From DASQUK01 sp035697145 (lineage in GTDB: Bacteria > Actinomycetota > Acidimicrobiia > Acidimicrobiales > VFJN01), in contig DASSDL010000141.1 of NCBI GenBank assembly GCA_035697145.1, positions 1 to 64,000 on the forward strand: a DNA stretch of 64,000 bases, written 5' to 3'. Below are positions 24,353 through 32,597 of the stretch, piece by piece. Numbering within the stretch: the stretch's first letter is position 1; every line of letters starts with the position of its first letter. Below the pieces are notes generated by a model. That model was not told the origin of the DNA and searched no databases. It saw nothing but the letters and a program-made list of their open reading frames with translations. The translations under genes were made by a program, and so were the position numbers.

Positions 24353-24892
24353 TCAACCCGGGCCCGGACCTCCGCCGCCACCGTCGTCGCCGCCCGAGCC
24401 CTGGCCACGGTTGTCGCCGGCGCCGACGTCCTCGCCGTTTTCACGCCGCTCGACCTGGGGACCGCCGTCCCACCACGCGTCTATCCGGCTGTCATGAGCG
24501 TCGCTCTCGAACTCGACCTTCACGCCGTTGCCGTGCTCGGGCTCCCAATCGACGCTGAATCCCTCGTTCGGCGTCGCCGCGACGACCTCCACGCCGGCCG
24601 GCGAGAAGCGCAGCGTCGCCACACCGCCCTCCATCCGGTATGTGCGGGTGGTGGCCGAGGCGTCCGTCGGGGGCACGGCCGTGGTCGTCGTCGCGTCGGT
24701 GGGCGATGCGGTGGTGATCGTGCTCGCCGCCCGGTCGCCCGCCACCGCCTGGGCGATCTCGTCGGCGCTCAGCGGCGCCGGGCGGTCGTCGGTCACCTGG
24801 TCGCCGACGACGCCGATACCCGCCCAAGCGACCCCGGCCGCCAGCACAGCCGCCACCACCCAGACGGCGCCGAGCACGAGGGATCGCCGCAC
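24353..24892 (-). CDS. secreted protein with beta-rich core, paralogue of the adjacent secreted protein
   Basis: 179 residues. A signal peptide (SLVLGAVWVVAAVLAAGVAW) and a Thr-rich linker (TTASPTDATTTTAVPPTDAS) precede a core GGVATLRFSPAGVEVVAATP, NEGFSVDWEPEHGNGVKVEF, ESDAHDSRIDAWWDGG that matches the core of the protein at 23501 strand for strand. The tail is Gly/Asp-rich. GTG start. The direct-repeat site at 24940-24959 is about 50 bases upstream. It is divergent from the response regulator. Confidence 0.7.
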   Translation of the reverse strand: MRRSLVLGAVWVVAAVLAAGVAWAGIGVVGDQVTDDRPAPLSADEIAQAVAGDRAASTITTASPTDATTTTAVPPTDASATTRTYRMEGGVATLRFSPAGVEVVAATPNEGFSVDWEPEHGNGVKVEFESDAHDSRIDAWWDGGPQVERRENGEDVGAGDNRGQGSGGDDGGGGGPGPG

Positions 24893-24939
24893 GTCCCCAA
24901 TGGTGCCCGCGCGCTGGACTAGGCCGCGCCCAACCCCGG

Positions 24940-24960
24940 CCTAAGCGTCGGTTAAGACGC
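24940..24960. promoter_or_regulatory. candidate response-regulator site between secreted-protein gene and regulator gene
   Basis: CCTAAGCGTCGGTTAAGACG: TAAG at 24942-24945 and again at 24953-24956, 11 bases apart, matching the site at 24298-24317. It lies 46-66 bases before the response-regulator start and about 50 before the divergent secreted-protein gene, so it could control both. Confidence 0.5.
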
Positions 24961-25005
24961 CCAGCGGAACTCCGGGCGAGGCTACGGCGGGCCTAGCGTG
25001 GCCCG

Positions 25006-25713
25006 GTGGCATCGGTGCTGGTGATCGAGGACGACCAGCGGATCCGGGAGGCGCTCGCCAGCGGGCTCGCCGGGTCTGGCCATGCCGTGCGGACCGAGGC
25101 GACCGGGGCCGCGGCCCTCACCGCGGCCGTCGAATGGCGGCCGGAGGTGATCGTCCTCGACCTCGGCCTGCCCGACCTCGACGGTGCCGACGTGCTCCGG
25201 ATGCTGCGGGGCGTGTCGGAGGTGCCCGTCATCGTGGCCACCGCCCGCGACGACGAGGCCGAGATCGTGCGGCTCCTCGACCACGGCGCCGACGACTACG
25301 TGGTCAAGCCCTACTCCTCCGCCCAGCTCGAGGCGCGCATCCGGGCGGTGTTGCGCCGCGGCGGCGGGGCCGTCGACGACGACCGGGTGCAGGTCGGCGG
25401 CCTGGTCGTCCAGCCCCGGGCCCGCAGCGCCACGCTCGACGGCCGTGACCTCGACCTCACCCGGCTGGAGTTCGACCTCCTCGCCCACCTCGCCCGGCGG
25501 AGCCCCGACGTCGTCACCCGGCGTGAGCTGTTGGCCGAGGTATGGCGCCAGCCCTACGGCGGCGCCGACAAGACCGTCGACGTCCACCTGTCGTGGCTGC
25601 GACGCAAGCTCGGGGAGACGGCGGCCGAGCCCCGCTTCCTGCACACGGTGCGGGGCGTCGGCGTGAAGCTCGACGCCCGGGACGACGGCGATCCCGCCCC
25701 GTCCACCACCTGA
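25006..25713 (+). CDS. OmpR-family two-component response regulator
   Basis: 235 residues. The receiver domain has VLVIEDDQRIREAL (acidic pair), the phospho-acceptor in EVIVLDLGLPDLDGADVLRM, PVIVATARDD and GADDYVVKPYSSAQLEARIR (switch lysine). The C-terminal winged helix is of the OmpR/PhoB type: LTRLEFDLLAHLARRSPDVV, GGADKTVDVHLSWLRRKLGE, FLHTVRGVGVKL. GTG start; TAGCGT at 24994-24999 ends six bases upstream, a leaderless promoter. The sensor kinase follows after 8 bases. Confidence 0.95.
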   Translation: MASVLVIEDDQRIREALASGLAGSGHAVRTEATGAAALTAAVEWRPEVIVLDLGLPDLDGADVLRMLRGVSEVPVIVATARDDEAEIVRLLDHGADDYVVKPYSSAQLEARIRAVLRRGGGAVDDDRVQVGGLVVQPRARSATLDGRDLDLTRLEFDLLAHLARRSPDVVTRRELLAEVWRQPYGGADKTVDVHLSWLRRKLGETAAEPRFLHTVRGVGVKLDARDDGDPAPSTT

Positions 25714-25721
25714 GGGCCGCG

Positions 25722-27029
25722 ATGCGTCGCCGCCTCCTGCTCGTGGTCGTGGCGACGACCAGCCTCGTCGTGGTGGCGTTCGCCGTGCCGCTGGGGGCGC
25801 TGGTCCGCTCGGTGGCCCGCGACCGGGCCTTGAGCGCCGCCGAGCGCGACCTCGGGGCGTTGGGGCCGGTCCTGGCCCTGTCACCGGAGACCCCCGCGGT
25901 GGAGGACGCTATGGCCCGCACGGGAGCAGGCGCCGACGGACGCCTGACCGTGTGGCTCCCGGACGGCACGCGGCTCGGCGATCCCACGCCCGACGACGAC
26001 CAGGCGCTGGCCCTGGCGCGCGACCAGCGACGCTCCTTCAGCCAGGACCGCGACGGCGGCCGCGAGCTGTACACGGTGGTGGTCACCGGGACCGGCAAGG
26101 CCGACGACGTGTCGGTGGCCCGGGCCCGTGTGCCGGAAAGCCTGCTCGACGACGGGGTGACCACCGCGTGGGCCGCCCTGGCCGGGGTCGCCGTCGCGCT
26201 GGTAGCGGCGGCGGCCCTCCTCGCCGACCGCCTCGCCCGATCGGTGACCCGGGACGCCACCGGCCTGTCGGCAACCGCCCGGGCGCTGGCGTCGGGCACG
26301 GCGGAGGCCCGGGCTCGACCCGGTCCGACGCCGGAGCTGGCGGACGCCGCCCGGGCGCTCAACCTGCTGGCCGATCGCATCGACGAGCTGCGGGCCGCCG
26401 AGCGGGAGCGGGTGGCCGACCTATCGCACCGGCTGCGCACGCCGCTCACGGCGCTCCGCCTCGACGCCGAGGAGGCTCGCGACCCCGACCTGGTGGCCGG
26501 CGTCGACCGGCTGGAGGCGGCGGTCTCGGACCTGATCCACAGCGCCCGGCGGCCACTGCGACCCGGCCTGGTGGCCGAGAGCTGCGACCTGACCATCGTC
26601 GCCCGCGAGCGTGCCGACCACTGGAGTGCCTTGGCCGACGACGACGGCCGCCCCTGGACCCTCGAGATCGAGCCGGACCGGCCCGCTCGCGTGCGCCTGT
26701 CGTCCCGGGATGCCGAGGCGGCCGTCGATGCCCTGATCGGCAACGTGTTCGCCCACACACCCGAGGGCAGCGGCTATGCCGTCGCCCTGCGGCGCCACGA
26801 CGGGATGGTCGAGCTCGCGGTCGACGACGCGGGCGCCGGGATCGCCGACCCCGACGCGGCGTTGGCCCGGGGTGCGACGCGGGCTGGCTCGACGGGCCTC
26901 GGCCTCGACATCGCCCGGCGATCCGCCGAGGCCGCCGGCGGCAGCCTCGCCGTCGAGCGTTCCCGGCTGGGCGGCGCCCGGGTCCGCCTGGTCCTCCCGA
27001 TCGACGGCGCCGACGGCACCGACCGCTGA
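25722..27029 (+). CDS. two-component sensor histidine kinase
   Basis: 435 residues. The first membrane segment is LLLVVVATTSLVVVAFAVPL. A ~130-residue extracytoplasmic sensor region follows, then the second membrane segment AWAALAGVAVALVAAAALLA and a HAMP-like helix region. The H box is RVADLSHRLRTPLTALRLDA, the N box ALIGNVFAHTPEGSG, the G1 box VDDAGAGIADPD and the G2 box GSTGLGLDIARRSAEAAGG. Linked to the response regulator by 8 bases. The adjacent secreted proteins suggest an envelope-related signal. Confidence 0.95.
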   Translation: MRRRLLLVVVATTSLVVVAFAVPLGALVRSVARDRALSAAERDLGALGPVLALSPETPAVEDAMARTGAGADGRLTVWLPDGTRLGDPTPDDDQALALARDQRRSFSQDRDGGRELYTVVVTGTGKADDVSVARARVPESLLDDGVTTAWAALAGVAVALVAAAALLADRLARSVTRDATGLSATARALASGTAEARARPGPTPELADAARALNLLADRIDELRAAERERVADLSHRLRTPLTALRLDAEEARDPDLVAGVDRLEAAVSDLIHSARRPLRPGLVAESCDLTIVARERADHWSALADDDGRPWTLEIEPDRPARVRLSSRDAEAAVDALIGNVFAHTPEGSGYAVALRRHDGMVELAVDDAGAGIADPDAALARGATRAGSTGLGLDIARRSAEAAGGSLAVERSRLGGARVRLVLPIDGADGTDR

Positions 27030-27044
27030 CCCACCCTGCGAACC

Positions 27045-27083
27045 GGTCGTAGCAGTGCGGTCATGTGCCGTATGGCTACGACC
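27045..27083. terminator. hairpin between the sensor kinase and hisB (convergent)
   Basis: GGTCGTAGC (27045-27053) and GCTACGACC (27075-27083) form a perfect 9-bp stem with a 21-base loop, between two genes that end towards each other. Likely a bidirectional terminator, although no long U tract is present. Confidence 0.6.
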
Positions 27084-27095
27084 AGAACGCGGTGG

Positions 27096-27716
27096 CTAGA
27101 GCGAGCCCTTGGTGGACGGCACCGCCTCGCCCTCGACCCGCACGGCATCCCGGAGGCAGCGGGCCACGCCCTTGAACGTGGCCTCCACGACGTGGTGGGT
27201 GTTGCTGCCGGCCTTGCGGGTGACGTGCAGCGTGATCCCGGCCGAATGAGCAAACGTTCGCCAGAAGTGCTCGGTCATCTCGGGGTTGAACGGCGGGTCG
27301 CCGAGGGGTAGCACCTCGCCGAAGGGCACGTCGTAGGCCACGAACGGACGGCCCGACAGGTCGAGCGCCACCTCGACGAGCGCTTCGTCCAGCGGGAACG
27401 ATCCGCTGGCGAACCGGCGGATCCCCGCCTTGTCACGCAGGGCCTGGCCGAACGCCTCGCCGATCACGATGGCCACGTCCTCGACCGTGTGGTGGCCGTC
27501 GACCTGGAGGTCGCCCTGCGCCTCGACCGCCAGGTCGAAGCCGCTGTGGCGCCCGAGCTGGTCGAGCATGTGGTCGAAGAAGGGCAGGCCGGTGGCCGCG
27601 CGTACCTTGCCCTCGGGCCCGTCGAGGTCGATGGCCACTGCCACCGACGTCTCCTTGGTCGTGCGCCGGCGCTGCGCGGACCGGGTGTTGATGATTCGCT
27701 CGCTTTGCTCGCTCAT
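27096..27716 (-). CDS. hisB: imidazoleglycerol-phosphate dehydratase
   Basis: 206 residues, monofunctional. The metal-binding motifs are GLPFFDHMLDQLGRHSGFDL, VDGHHTVEDVAIVIGEAFGQ, FWRTFAHSAGITLHV and GSNTHHVVEATFKGVAR. The core starts at RRRTTKETSVAVAIDLDG; the first ~14 residues (MSEQSERIINTRSA) are an unusual extension. ATG overlaps the hisC stop (ATGA, 27713-27716). Confidence 0.95.
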   Translation of the reverse strand: MSEQSERIINTRSAQRRRTTKETSVAVAIDLDGPEGKVRAATGLPFFDHMLDQLGRHSGFDLAVEAQGDLQVDGHHTVEDVAIVIGEAFGQALRDKAGIRRFASGSFPLDEALVEVALDLSGRPFVAYDVPFGEVLPLGDPPFNPEMTEHFWRTFAHSAGITLHVTRKAGSNTHHVVEATFKGVARCLRDAVRVEGEAVPSTKGSL

Positions 27717-28771
27717 GACAAGACCTCGGTGAGGGCGGCGAGGAAGGCATCGTCCTCGGCGGGAGTACCGATGGTGACGCGCAGGCAGCCGTCGAGGCGG
27801 GGCCAGCTGGCGCAGTTGCGGATCAGCACCGAGCGGTCCAGCAGCGCCTGCCACACCGCAGCGCCGTCCCGCTCCCGGGGCCGGAACAGCACGAAGTTGG
27901 CGTCCGACCGCCACGCGTCCACCGGGAGCTCGGCGAGGGCGGCGTAGACGCGCCCTCGCTCCTCGACCAGCGCCGCCACCCGCGCCCGCATCTCGTCCGT
28001 GAACGACAGCGCCAGCCTGCCCGCCAACTGCTTCACCACGTCGAGGTGGTAGGGCAGCACCACCTTGTCCAGCTCCGCCACCAGCCAGGCGGGACCGACC
28101 AGGTAGCCGAGGCGGGCGCCGGCCATCGACCAGGTCTTCGAGAATGTGCGGGTGACGACGACGCCCCACCGCTCGTCCACCAGGCCGAGGGCGGACCACG
28201 GGGCGAACTGGCCATACGCCTCGTCGACGACGACGATCCCGGGGGCCATGTCGGCGACCGTGACCACCGTCTCCTCGGGCTCGGCCATTCCTGTGGGGTT
28301 GTTGGGCGAGCACAGGAACGTGATCTCCGGTTCGTGCGCCGCCAGGACCCGGCGCACCTCGCCCAGGTCGAGCGCGAAGTCGTGGGCACGCTCGCCGACA
28401 CACACACCGGTACCCGTGATGCGGGCGATGTGGCTGTGGAGCGCGTAGGTGGGCTCGAACACGGCGGCCCGTCGACCCGGTCCGCCGTAGGTGAGCAGCA
28501 GCGTCTGGAGCACCTCGTTCGACCCGTTGGCCGCGAACACCTGCTCCGGCGCCACGTCGTGGTGCTTGGCGATGGCCTCCCGCAGGGCGCGGTACCCGCG
28601 GTCGGGATAGCGGTGCCATGCGATCGTCGCGAGCGCCTCGCGCAGCCGGCGGGTGAACGCCGCCGGCGGCGCCTCGGGCGCCTCGTTGGTGTTGAGGCGA
28701 ACAGCCACGTCGACCTGGGGCGAGTGGTAGCCGGCCATCAGCGCCAGGTCGTCGCGGGGTGCGAGCGTCAT
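27713..28771 (-). CDS. hisC: histidinol-phosphate aminotransferase
   Basis: 352 residues, PLP-dependent class I/II aminotransferase. LNTNEAPEAPP, YPDRGYRALREAIAKHHDV, VFAANGSNEVLQTLLLTYGG, ITFLCSPNNPTGMAEPEE, IVVVDEAYGQFAPWSALGLV, the PLP lysine in VVVTRTFSKTWSMAGARLGY, and the C-terminal LIRNCASWPRLDGCLRVTIG. ATG start overlapping the hisD stop. Second gene of the hisD-hisC-hisB unit. Confidence 0.95.
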   Translation of the reverse strand: MTLAPRDDLALMAGYHSPQVDVAVRLNTNEAPEAPPAAFTRRLREALATIAWHRYPDRGYRALREAIAKHHDVAPEQVFAANGSNEVLQTLLLTYGGPGRRAAVFEPTYALHSHIARITGTGVCVGERAHDFALDLGEVRRVLAAHEPEITFLCSPNNPTGMAEPEETVVTVADMAPGIVVVDEAYGQFAPWSALGLVDERWGVVVTRTFSKTWSMAGARLGYLVGPAWLVAELDKVVLPYHLDVVKQLAGRLALSFTDEMRARVAALVEERGRVYAALAELPVDAWRSDANFVLFRPRERDGAAVWQALLDRSVLIRNCASWPRLDGCLRVTIGTPAEDDAFLAALTEVLS

Positions 28772-30075
28772 GCCGGCTGGCCAGCCTCGTCGGCCCTCAC
28801 GCGCACCGACTCGGCGTGGGCGGGCAGCCCCTCGTAGTCGGCCAGGGCCTCGACGTGGGGCGCCACCTGCGTCAGCCCCTCCGGCGGCACCACCACGGCG
28901 TGGATGTGCTTGCAGAAGTCGTCGACCCGCAGGGCACCCGAGAACCGCGCCGACCCCGAGGTGGGCAAGACGTGGTTGGCCCCGGCCAGGTAGTCACCGA
29001 TCGACGCCGGGGCGAGGGGACCGCAGAACACGGCGCCCGCGTGCCGGACCTGCGGCAAGAGCGCCTCCCAGTCGTCCACCAACAGCTCGAGGTGCTCGGG
29101 GGCGATGGCGTTGGCGACCGCCAGGGCCTGCTCGGCTCCGTCGGTCACCACCGCGTAGCCGCCATCGGCCAGGGTGGCCTCGAGGTGGCGGCGCCGGGGC
29201 GAGCGCGGCACCAGCCGGTCGACCGCCTCGCACACCGCATCGGCGACGGCGGCGTCCCAACAGATGAGCCAGGCCAGCCCGTCGGGGCCGTGCTCGGCCT
29301 GGACCAACACGTCGATGGCCGCATGCTCGGGTGGCGTGGAGGCGTCGGCCACGACCACAACCTCGGACGGACCCGCGAACGCCGAGGGGACACCCACCAG
29401 CCCCAGGCCGGCGACCTCCCGCTTCGCCTGGGCGACCCGCATGCTGCCGGGCCCGACGACCACGTCGACCGGGCGAATCGACTCGGTGCCGTACGCCAGC
29501 GCCGCGATCGCGGCCGGTCCCCCGACCCGGAACACCTCGTCGGCGCCGGCGAGGGCGGCCGCAGCCAGGATCCCGTCGTCCACCGTGCCGTCGGGCCCGG
29601 GGGCGGTGACGAGCACGACCTCGGGCACGCCCGCGATCCTGGCGGGCACGACGGTCATGAGCACCGTGGAGACCAGGGGGGCGGCGGCGCTGGGCACGTA
29701 GCAGCCGGCGCGGTCGACGGGTCGCACCAGCTCCCGGATCTCGATGGCGCCGTTGCGGTGAACCAGCTCCGGCCGCCGCTGGGCGGCGTGGTAGGCGCTG
29801 ACGTTGGCGTGGGCTGCCTCGAGGGCGGCCCGCAGGCCGGCGGGAACACGGTCGAGCGCGGCGCTGACGTCGGCGGGCGGCACCCGGAGGTCGTCGACCC
29901 GCACACCGTCGAAACGTTCGATGAGCGCGCGCACGGCGTCGTCGCCTCCGTCGCGTACGTCCGCCAGCACGGCCCGTACCTCGTCGACGGGCGGCTCGAC
30001 CTGGACGGCGGGGCGGGGCAGCCGCGAACGCAGGTCTGCGGTCCCGGATCCACGCAGGTCGAGGCGGCGGAGCAC
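28768..30075 (-). CDS. hisD: histidinol dehydrogenase
   Basis: 435 residues; oxidises histidinol to histidine with NAD. Segments are VREVLADVRDGGDDAVRALI, VDRAGCYVPSAAAPLVSTVL, MTVVPARIAGVPEVVLVTAP, DEVFRVGGPAAIAALAYGTE, DVVVGPGSMRVAQAKREVAG, VPSAFAGPSEVVVVADAST, AEHGPDGLAWLICWD, IAPEHLELLVDDWE and the metal/His region PTSGSARFSGALRVDDFCKH. GTG start with TAGCGT (reverse strand, 30082-30087) six bases upstream, a leaderless promoter for the operon. Confidence 0.96.
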   Translation of the reverse strand: MLRRLDLRGSGTADLRSRLPRPAVQVEPPVDEVRAVLADVRDGGDDAVRALIERFDGVRVDDLRVPPADVSAALDRVPAGLRAALEAAHANVSAYHAAQRRPELVHRNGAIEIRELVRPVDRAGCYVPSAAAPLVSTVLMTVVPARIAGVPEVVLVTAPGPDGTVDDGILAAAALAGADEVFRVGGPAAIAALAYGTESIRPVDVVVGPGSMRVAQAKREVAGLGLVGVPSAFAGPSEVVVVADASTPPEHAAIDVLVQAEHGPDGLAWLICWDAAVADAVCEAVDRLVPRSPRRRHLEATLADGGYAVVTDGAEQALAVANAIAPEHLELLVDDWEALLPQVRHAGAVFCGPLAPASIGDYLAGANHVLPTSGSARFSGALRVDDFCKHIHAVVVPPEGLTQVAPHVEALADYEGLPAHAESVRVRADEAGQPA

Positions 30076-30135
30076 GGAGCAACGCTAGCGGCGCGCCGTC
30101 GAGCGACCCCATCCGGTTCCGGGTAGAACCGCAAC

Positions 30136-30327
30136 ATGGACAGCAACCGCGCCGAGCTCTCGGCCCTGGCGACCACGCTCGACGACCTGGCGACCCGCAT
30201 CACGGCCGTCGGCGATCGCTACCGGGGGTCCACCCGGCCCGACGTCGCCGACGGGCTCTACGAGGTCGAGCGGTCGCTGCTGACCGCGAGCCGCCAGCTC
30301 GAGCGGGTCATGCGGTCAATGCGCTGA
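30136..30327 (+). CDS. small helical protein of unknown function
   Basis: 63 residues (MDSNRAELSALATTLDDLAT, RITAVGDRYRGSTRPDVADG, LYEVERSLLTASRQLERVMR, SMR), two amphipathic helices joined by a short loop. ATG start with TAGAAC at 30124-30129 six bases before it. Divergent from hisD with a 60-base spacer. Codon use matches its neighbours, so it is probably real; no function can be given. Confidence 0.65.
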   Translation: MDSNRAELSALATTLDDLATRITAVGDRYRGSTRPDVADGLYEVERSLLTASRQLERVMRSMR

Positions 30328-30352
30328 AAACGAGTGCCTCGGCCCGGAAACA

Positions 30353-30533
30353 GCGACGACGCCCACGAGGGGCGCCGTCGCGGCGACGCCAGGCGGCGGA
30401 TCCCAGCGTCGCATTGGAACCAGGTGGCGGGAACCTGGTCTTCACCCAAGTTATCGCTCCCGGGATGGCAGAGGGTGCGCGACCCGACGACATTTCTTTG
30501 CAATGCGTTCACGACCAGTTGTCTTCGGGTCGC
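30353..30533. ncRNA. candidate structured RNA or hairpin-rich element
   Basis: Four successive hairpins fill the gene-free stretch between the 63-residue protein and nth. (1) GCGACG-A-CGCCC (30353-30364) pairs with GGGCG-C-CGTCGC (30370-30381). (2) GCGACGC (30383-30389) pairs with GCGTCGC (30406-30412). (3) ACCAGGT (30419-30425) pairs with ACCTGGT (30433-30439). (4) GCGACCCGA-C-GACA (30479-30492) pairs with TGTC-T-TCGGGTCGC (30520-30533). Loops are AT-richer than the stems. It matches no RNA family I know. Strand cannot be decided, and it could also be a double terminator or a recombination site. Confidence 0.4.
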
Positions 30534-30555
30534 AGGGTGCTCGATCGCTCCCAGT

Positions 30556-31248
30556 TCAGAACGTGAACGCCGACGGGCAGATGTCGGCCAGAACGCAGGC
30601 GTCGCAGCGGGGCTTGCGCGACGTGCACACCCGGCGACCGTGCAGGATGAGGCGCAGGCTGAGGGCGCCCCGCTCGTCGGCACGCACCATGGGATTGAGC
30701 TCGAGCTCGACCTTCACCGGGTCGGTCTGCTCGGTGAGCCCGAGCCGGCGCGACAGCCGCAGCACGTGGGTGTCGACCGGTAGGCCGGGCTCGCCGAGGG
30801 CCACGCTGCGCACCACGTTGCCGGTCTTGCGGCCCACACCCGGCAGCGTGACCAGATCGGACAGCTTGTGCGGCACCTCGCCACCGAACCGCTCGACCAG
30901 CGCCGCCGCCATCCCCATCAGGCTGCGCGTCTTGTTGCGGAAGAACCCGGTCGACTGGATGATCGTCTCGAGCTCGGCCGGATCGGCGGCCGCCAGGTCC
31001 GCCGGCCGCGGGTACTTGGCGAAGACCGCCGGGGTCACCATGTTGACCCGCTCGTCGGTGGTCTGCGCCGACAGGATCGTCGCCACCAGCAGCTCATAAG
31101 GGTTGGAGTGGTCGAGCGCGCACAGCTCGGTCGCCGTCCCCGGATACTCCTCGGCGAGCCGGTCGGCGACGACCCGGGCACGTCCCTTGGGGCTGCGGGG
31201 CCGACCGCCGCTCACTTGTCCCGACGTCCGCTCATCGAGTGCGGACAC
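30556..31248 (-). CDS. nth: endonuclease III (DNA glycosylase/AP lyase)
   Basis: 230 residues; removes oxidised pyrimidines. PYELLVATILSAQTTDERVN, STGFFRNKTRSLMGMAAALV, the helix-hairpin-helix LVTLPGVGRKTGNVVRSVAL with the catalytic lysine, the catalytic aspartate in LPVDTHVLRLSRRLGLT, and the 4Fe-4S loop CTSRKPRCDACVLADIC (C-x6-C-x2-C-x5-C). GTG start (MSALDERTSG); the first 25 residues are a weakly conserved leader. Confidence 0.96.
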   Translation of the reverse strand: MSALDERTSGQVSGGRPRSPKGRARVVADRLAEEYPGTATELCALDHSNPYELLVATILSAQTTDERVNMVTPAVFAKYPRPADLAAADPAELETIIQSTGFFRNKTRSLMGMAAALVERFGGEVPHKLSDLVTLPGVGRKTGNVVRSVALGEPGLPVDTHVLRLSRRLGLTEQTDPVKVELELNPMVRADERGALSLRLILHGRRVCTSRKPRCDACVLADICPSAFTF

Positions 31249-31300
31249 TACCGGCCGAGCATCGCGCCCCCGAGCGGCCCGGGCCTGCTACACAGCCCCC

Positions 31301-32557
31301 ATGGCACTGCGGCCACCTGCGTTGCCCGCGGCGCTCGCGGCCACACTGCTCGTGGTCGCCGTCGGCGGCGTCCGCCCCGAGCCGGCCGCCGAGCCCGCGG
31401 GCGCCGCCGCCCGGTTCTTGCCGGGGATGACCGAGCTCCCCGGCCGCAACGAGCCCCGCCGCCTCGACGAGCGCGCGGCCGCAATTGCCAGGGCGAACGC
31501 GGCGTACGCGGCCGAGCATCCCCGGACGTTCACGCTGGTGGCCACCGGCGACGTGCTGCTCCACACCGCACTCTGGGATCAGGCGCGCGCCGACGCCGCC
31601 GCTGCGGGCAACCCCGGCGGCCACGACTTCGGTCCCATGCTCGCGGGCATCCGACCGGTGGTGAGCGGGGCCGACGTGGCGATCTGCCACATGGAGACGC
31701 CGGTCGCCCAGCCCGGCGGGCCGTTCTCGAGCTATCCCAGCTTCTCCGTGCCCCCGGAGATCGCCCCGGCGCTGGCCGCCACCGGCTACGACGCCTGCAC
31801 GACGGCGTCCAACCACACGTACGACCGGGGCGCGGACGGTGTGAAGCGGACCCTCGACGCGCTCGACGCCGCCGGCATGCGCCACGCGGGGTCTGCCCGA
31901 ACCCCACAGGAGGCCGGCACCACCACCCTGCTCGATGTCGAGGGGGTCAGGCTGGCGTTGCTCTCGTACACCTTCGGCTTCAACGGCATACCCGCCCCCG
32001 GCGGCCAGACCTGGCGGTCGAACCCCATCGACGAGCGCCGGATCCTCACCGACGCCAACCTGGCCCGGCGGCGGGGCGCCGAGGTCGTCGCGGTGGCCCT
32101 GCACTGGGGCGACGAGTACAACCACGACCCCAACGGCCAGCAGCAGGCGCTGGCCCCGAGGCTCATCCGGTCACCGGACATCGACCTGCTGCTGGGCCAT
32201 CACGCCCACGTCGTTCAACCGATCGAAGCCATCGACGACGAGTGGGTCGTGTACGGCATGGGCAACCTGGTGTCCAACCAGGGCTCCCAGGGCCCCGACA
32301 AGCTGGAGGGGCTGCTGGTGCGGTTCACGTTCGCGGAGCAGCCCGACGGCCGCTGGCGGGTCACCAACGCAGAGTTCTCGGGGGTGCTCACCGACGACCG
32401 CGGACCGATCCGGGTGTTCGACGTCCGGCGGGCGCTCGCCGATCCCGCGACGGACCCGAGCCTCCGCCCCCGGCTGCAGACCGCCTGGCATCGCACCGCC
32501 ACGATCGCCGCGGCGCGCGGGGCCCCGTCCCACGGTTTGCGCCCGATCACCCAGTAG
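31301..32557 (+). CDS. CapA-family exported metallophosphatase-like protein
   Basis: 418 residues. A signal peptide (PALPAALAATLLVVAVGGVR) precedes a PGA_cap domain: TFTLVATGDVLLHTALWDQA, DVAICHMETPVAQPGGPFSS, GYDACTTASNHTYDRGADGV, RHAGSARTPQEA, VVAVALHWGDEYNHDPN and LLLGHHAHVVQPIEAIDDEW, VVYGMGNLVSNQG. These are the metal-binding segments (GD, E, NH, HWG, GHHAH) of the family linked to polyglutamate capsule synthesis. As no other capsule gene is near, a general phosphoesterase role at the cell surface is as likely. ATG 31301; the frame is open upstream. Confidence 0.85.
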   Translation: MALRPPALPAALAATLLVVAVGGVRPEPAAEPAGAAARFLPGMTELPGRNEPRRLDERAAAIARANAAYAAEHPRTFTLVATGDVLLHTALWDQARADAAAAGNPGGHDFGPMLAGIRPVVSGADVAICHMETPVAQPGGPFSSYPSFSVPPEIAPALAATGYDACTTASNHTYDRGADGVKRTLDALDAAGMRHAGSARTPQEAGTTTLLDVEGVRLALLSYTFGFNGIPAPGGQTWRSNPIDERRILTDANLARRRGAEVVAVALHWGDEYNHDPNGQQQALAPRLIRSPDIDLLLGHHAHVVQPIEAIDDEWVVYGMGNLVSNQGSQGPDKLEGLLVRFTFAEQPDGRWRVTNAEFSGVLTDDRGPIRVFDVRRALADPATDPSLRPRLQTAWHRTATIAAARGAPSHGLRPITQ

Positions 32558-32597
32558 GGCCCGCCCGGAATCCGGCGCCAGCACTTAGCCTCGGTGC

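Noticed and set aside
27717..28619. A HisC-HisB fusion suggested by the open frame continuing upstream of hisB
   Set aside because: The upstream part is hisC read in the wrong frame; hisB begins at an ATG overlapping the hisC stop.
30328..30555. SRP RNA, tmRNA or 6S RNA in the hairpin-rich gap
   Set aside because: The conserved SRP core, tRNA-like ends or the long single-bubble hairpin of 6S are absent.
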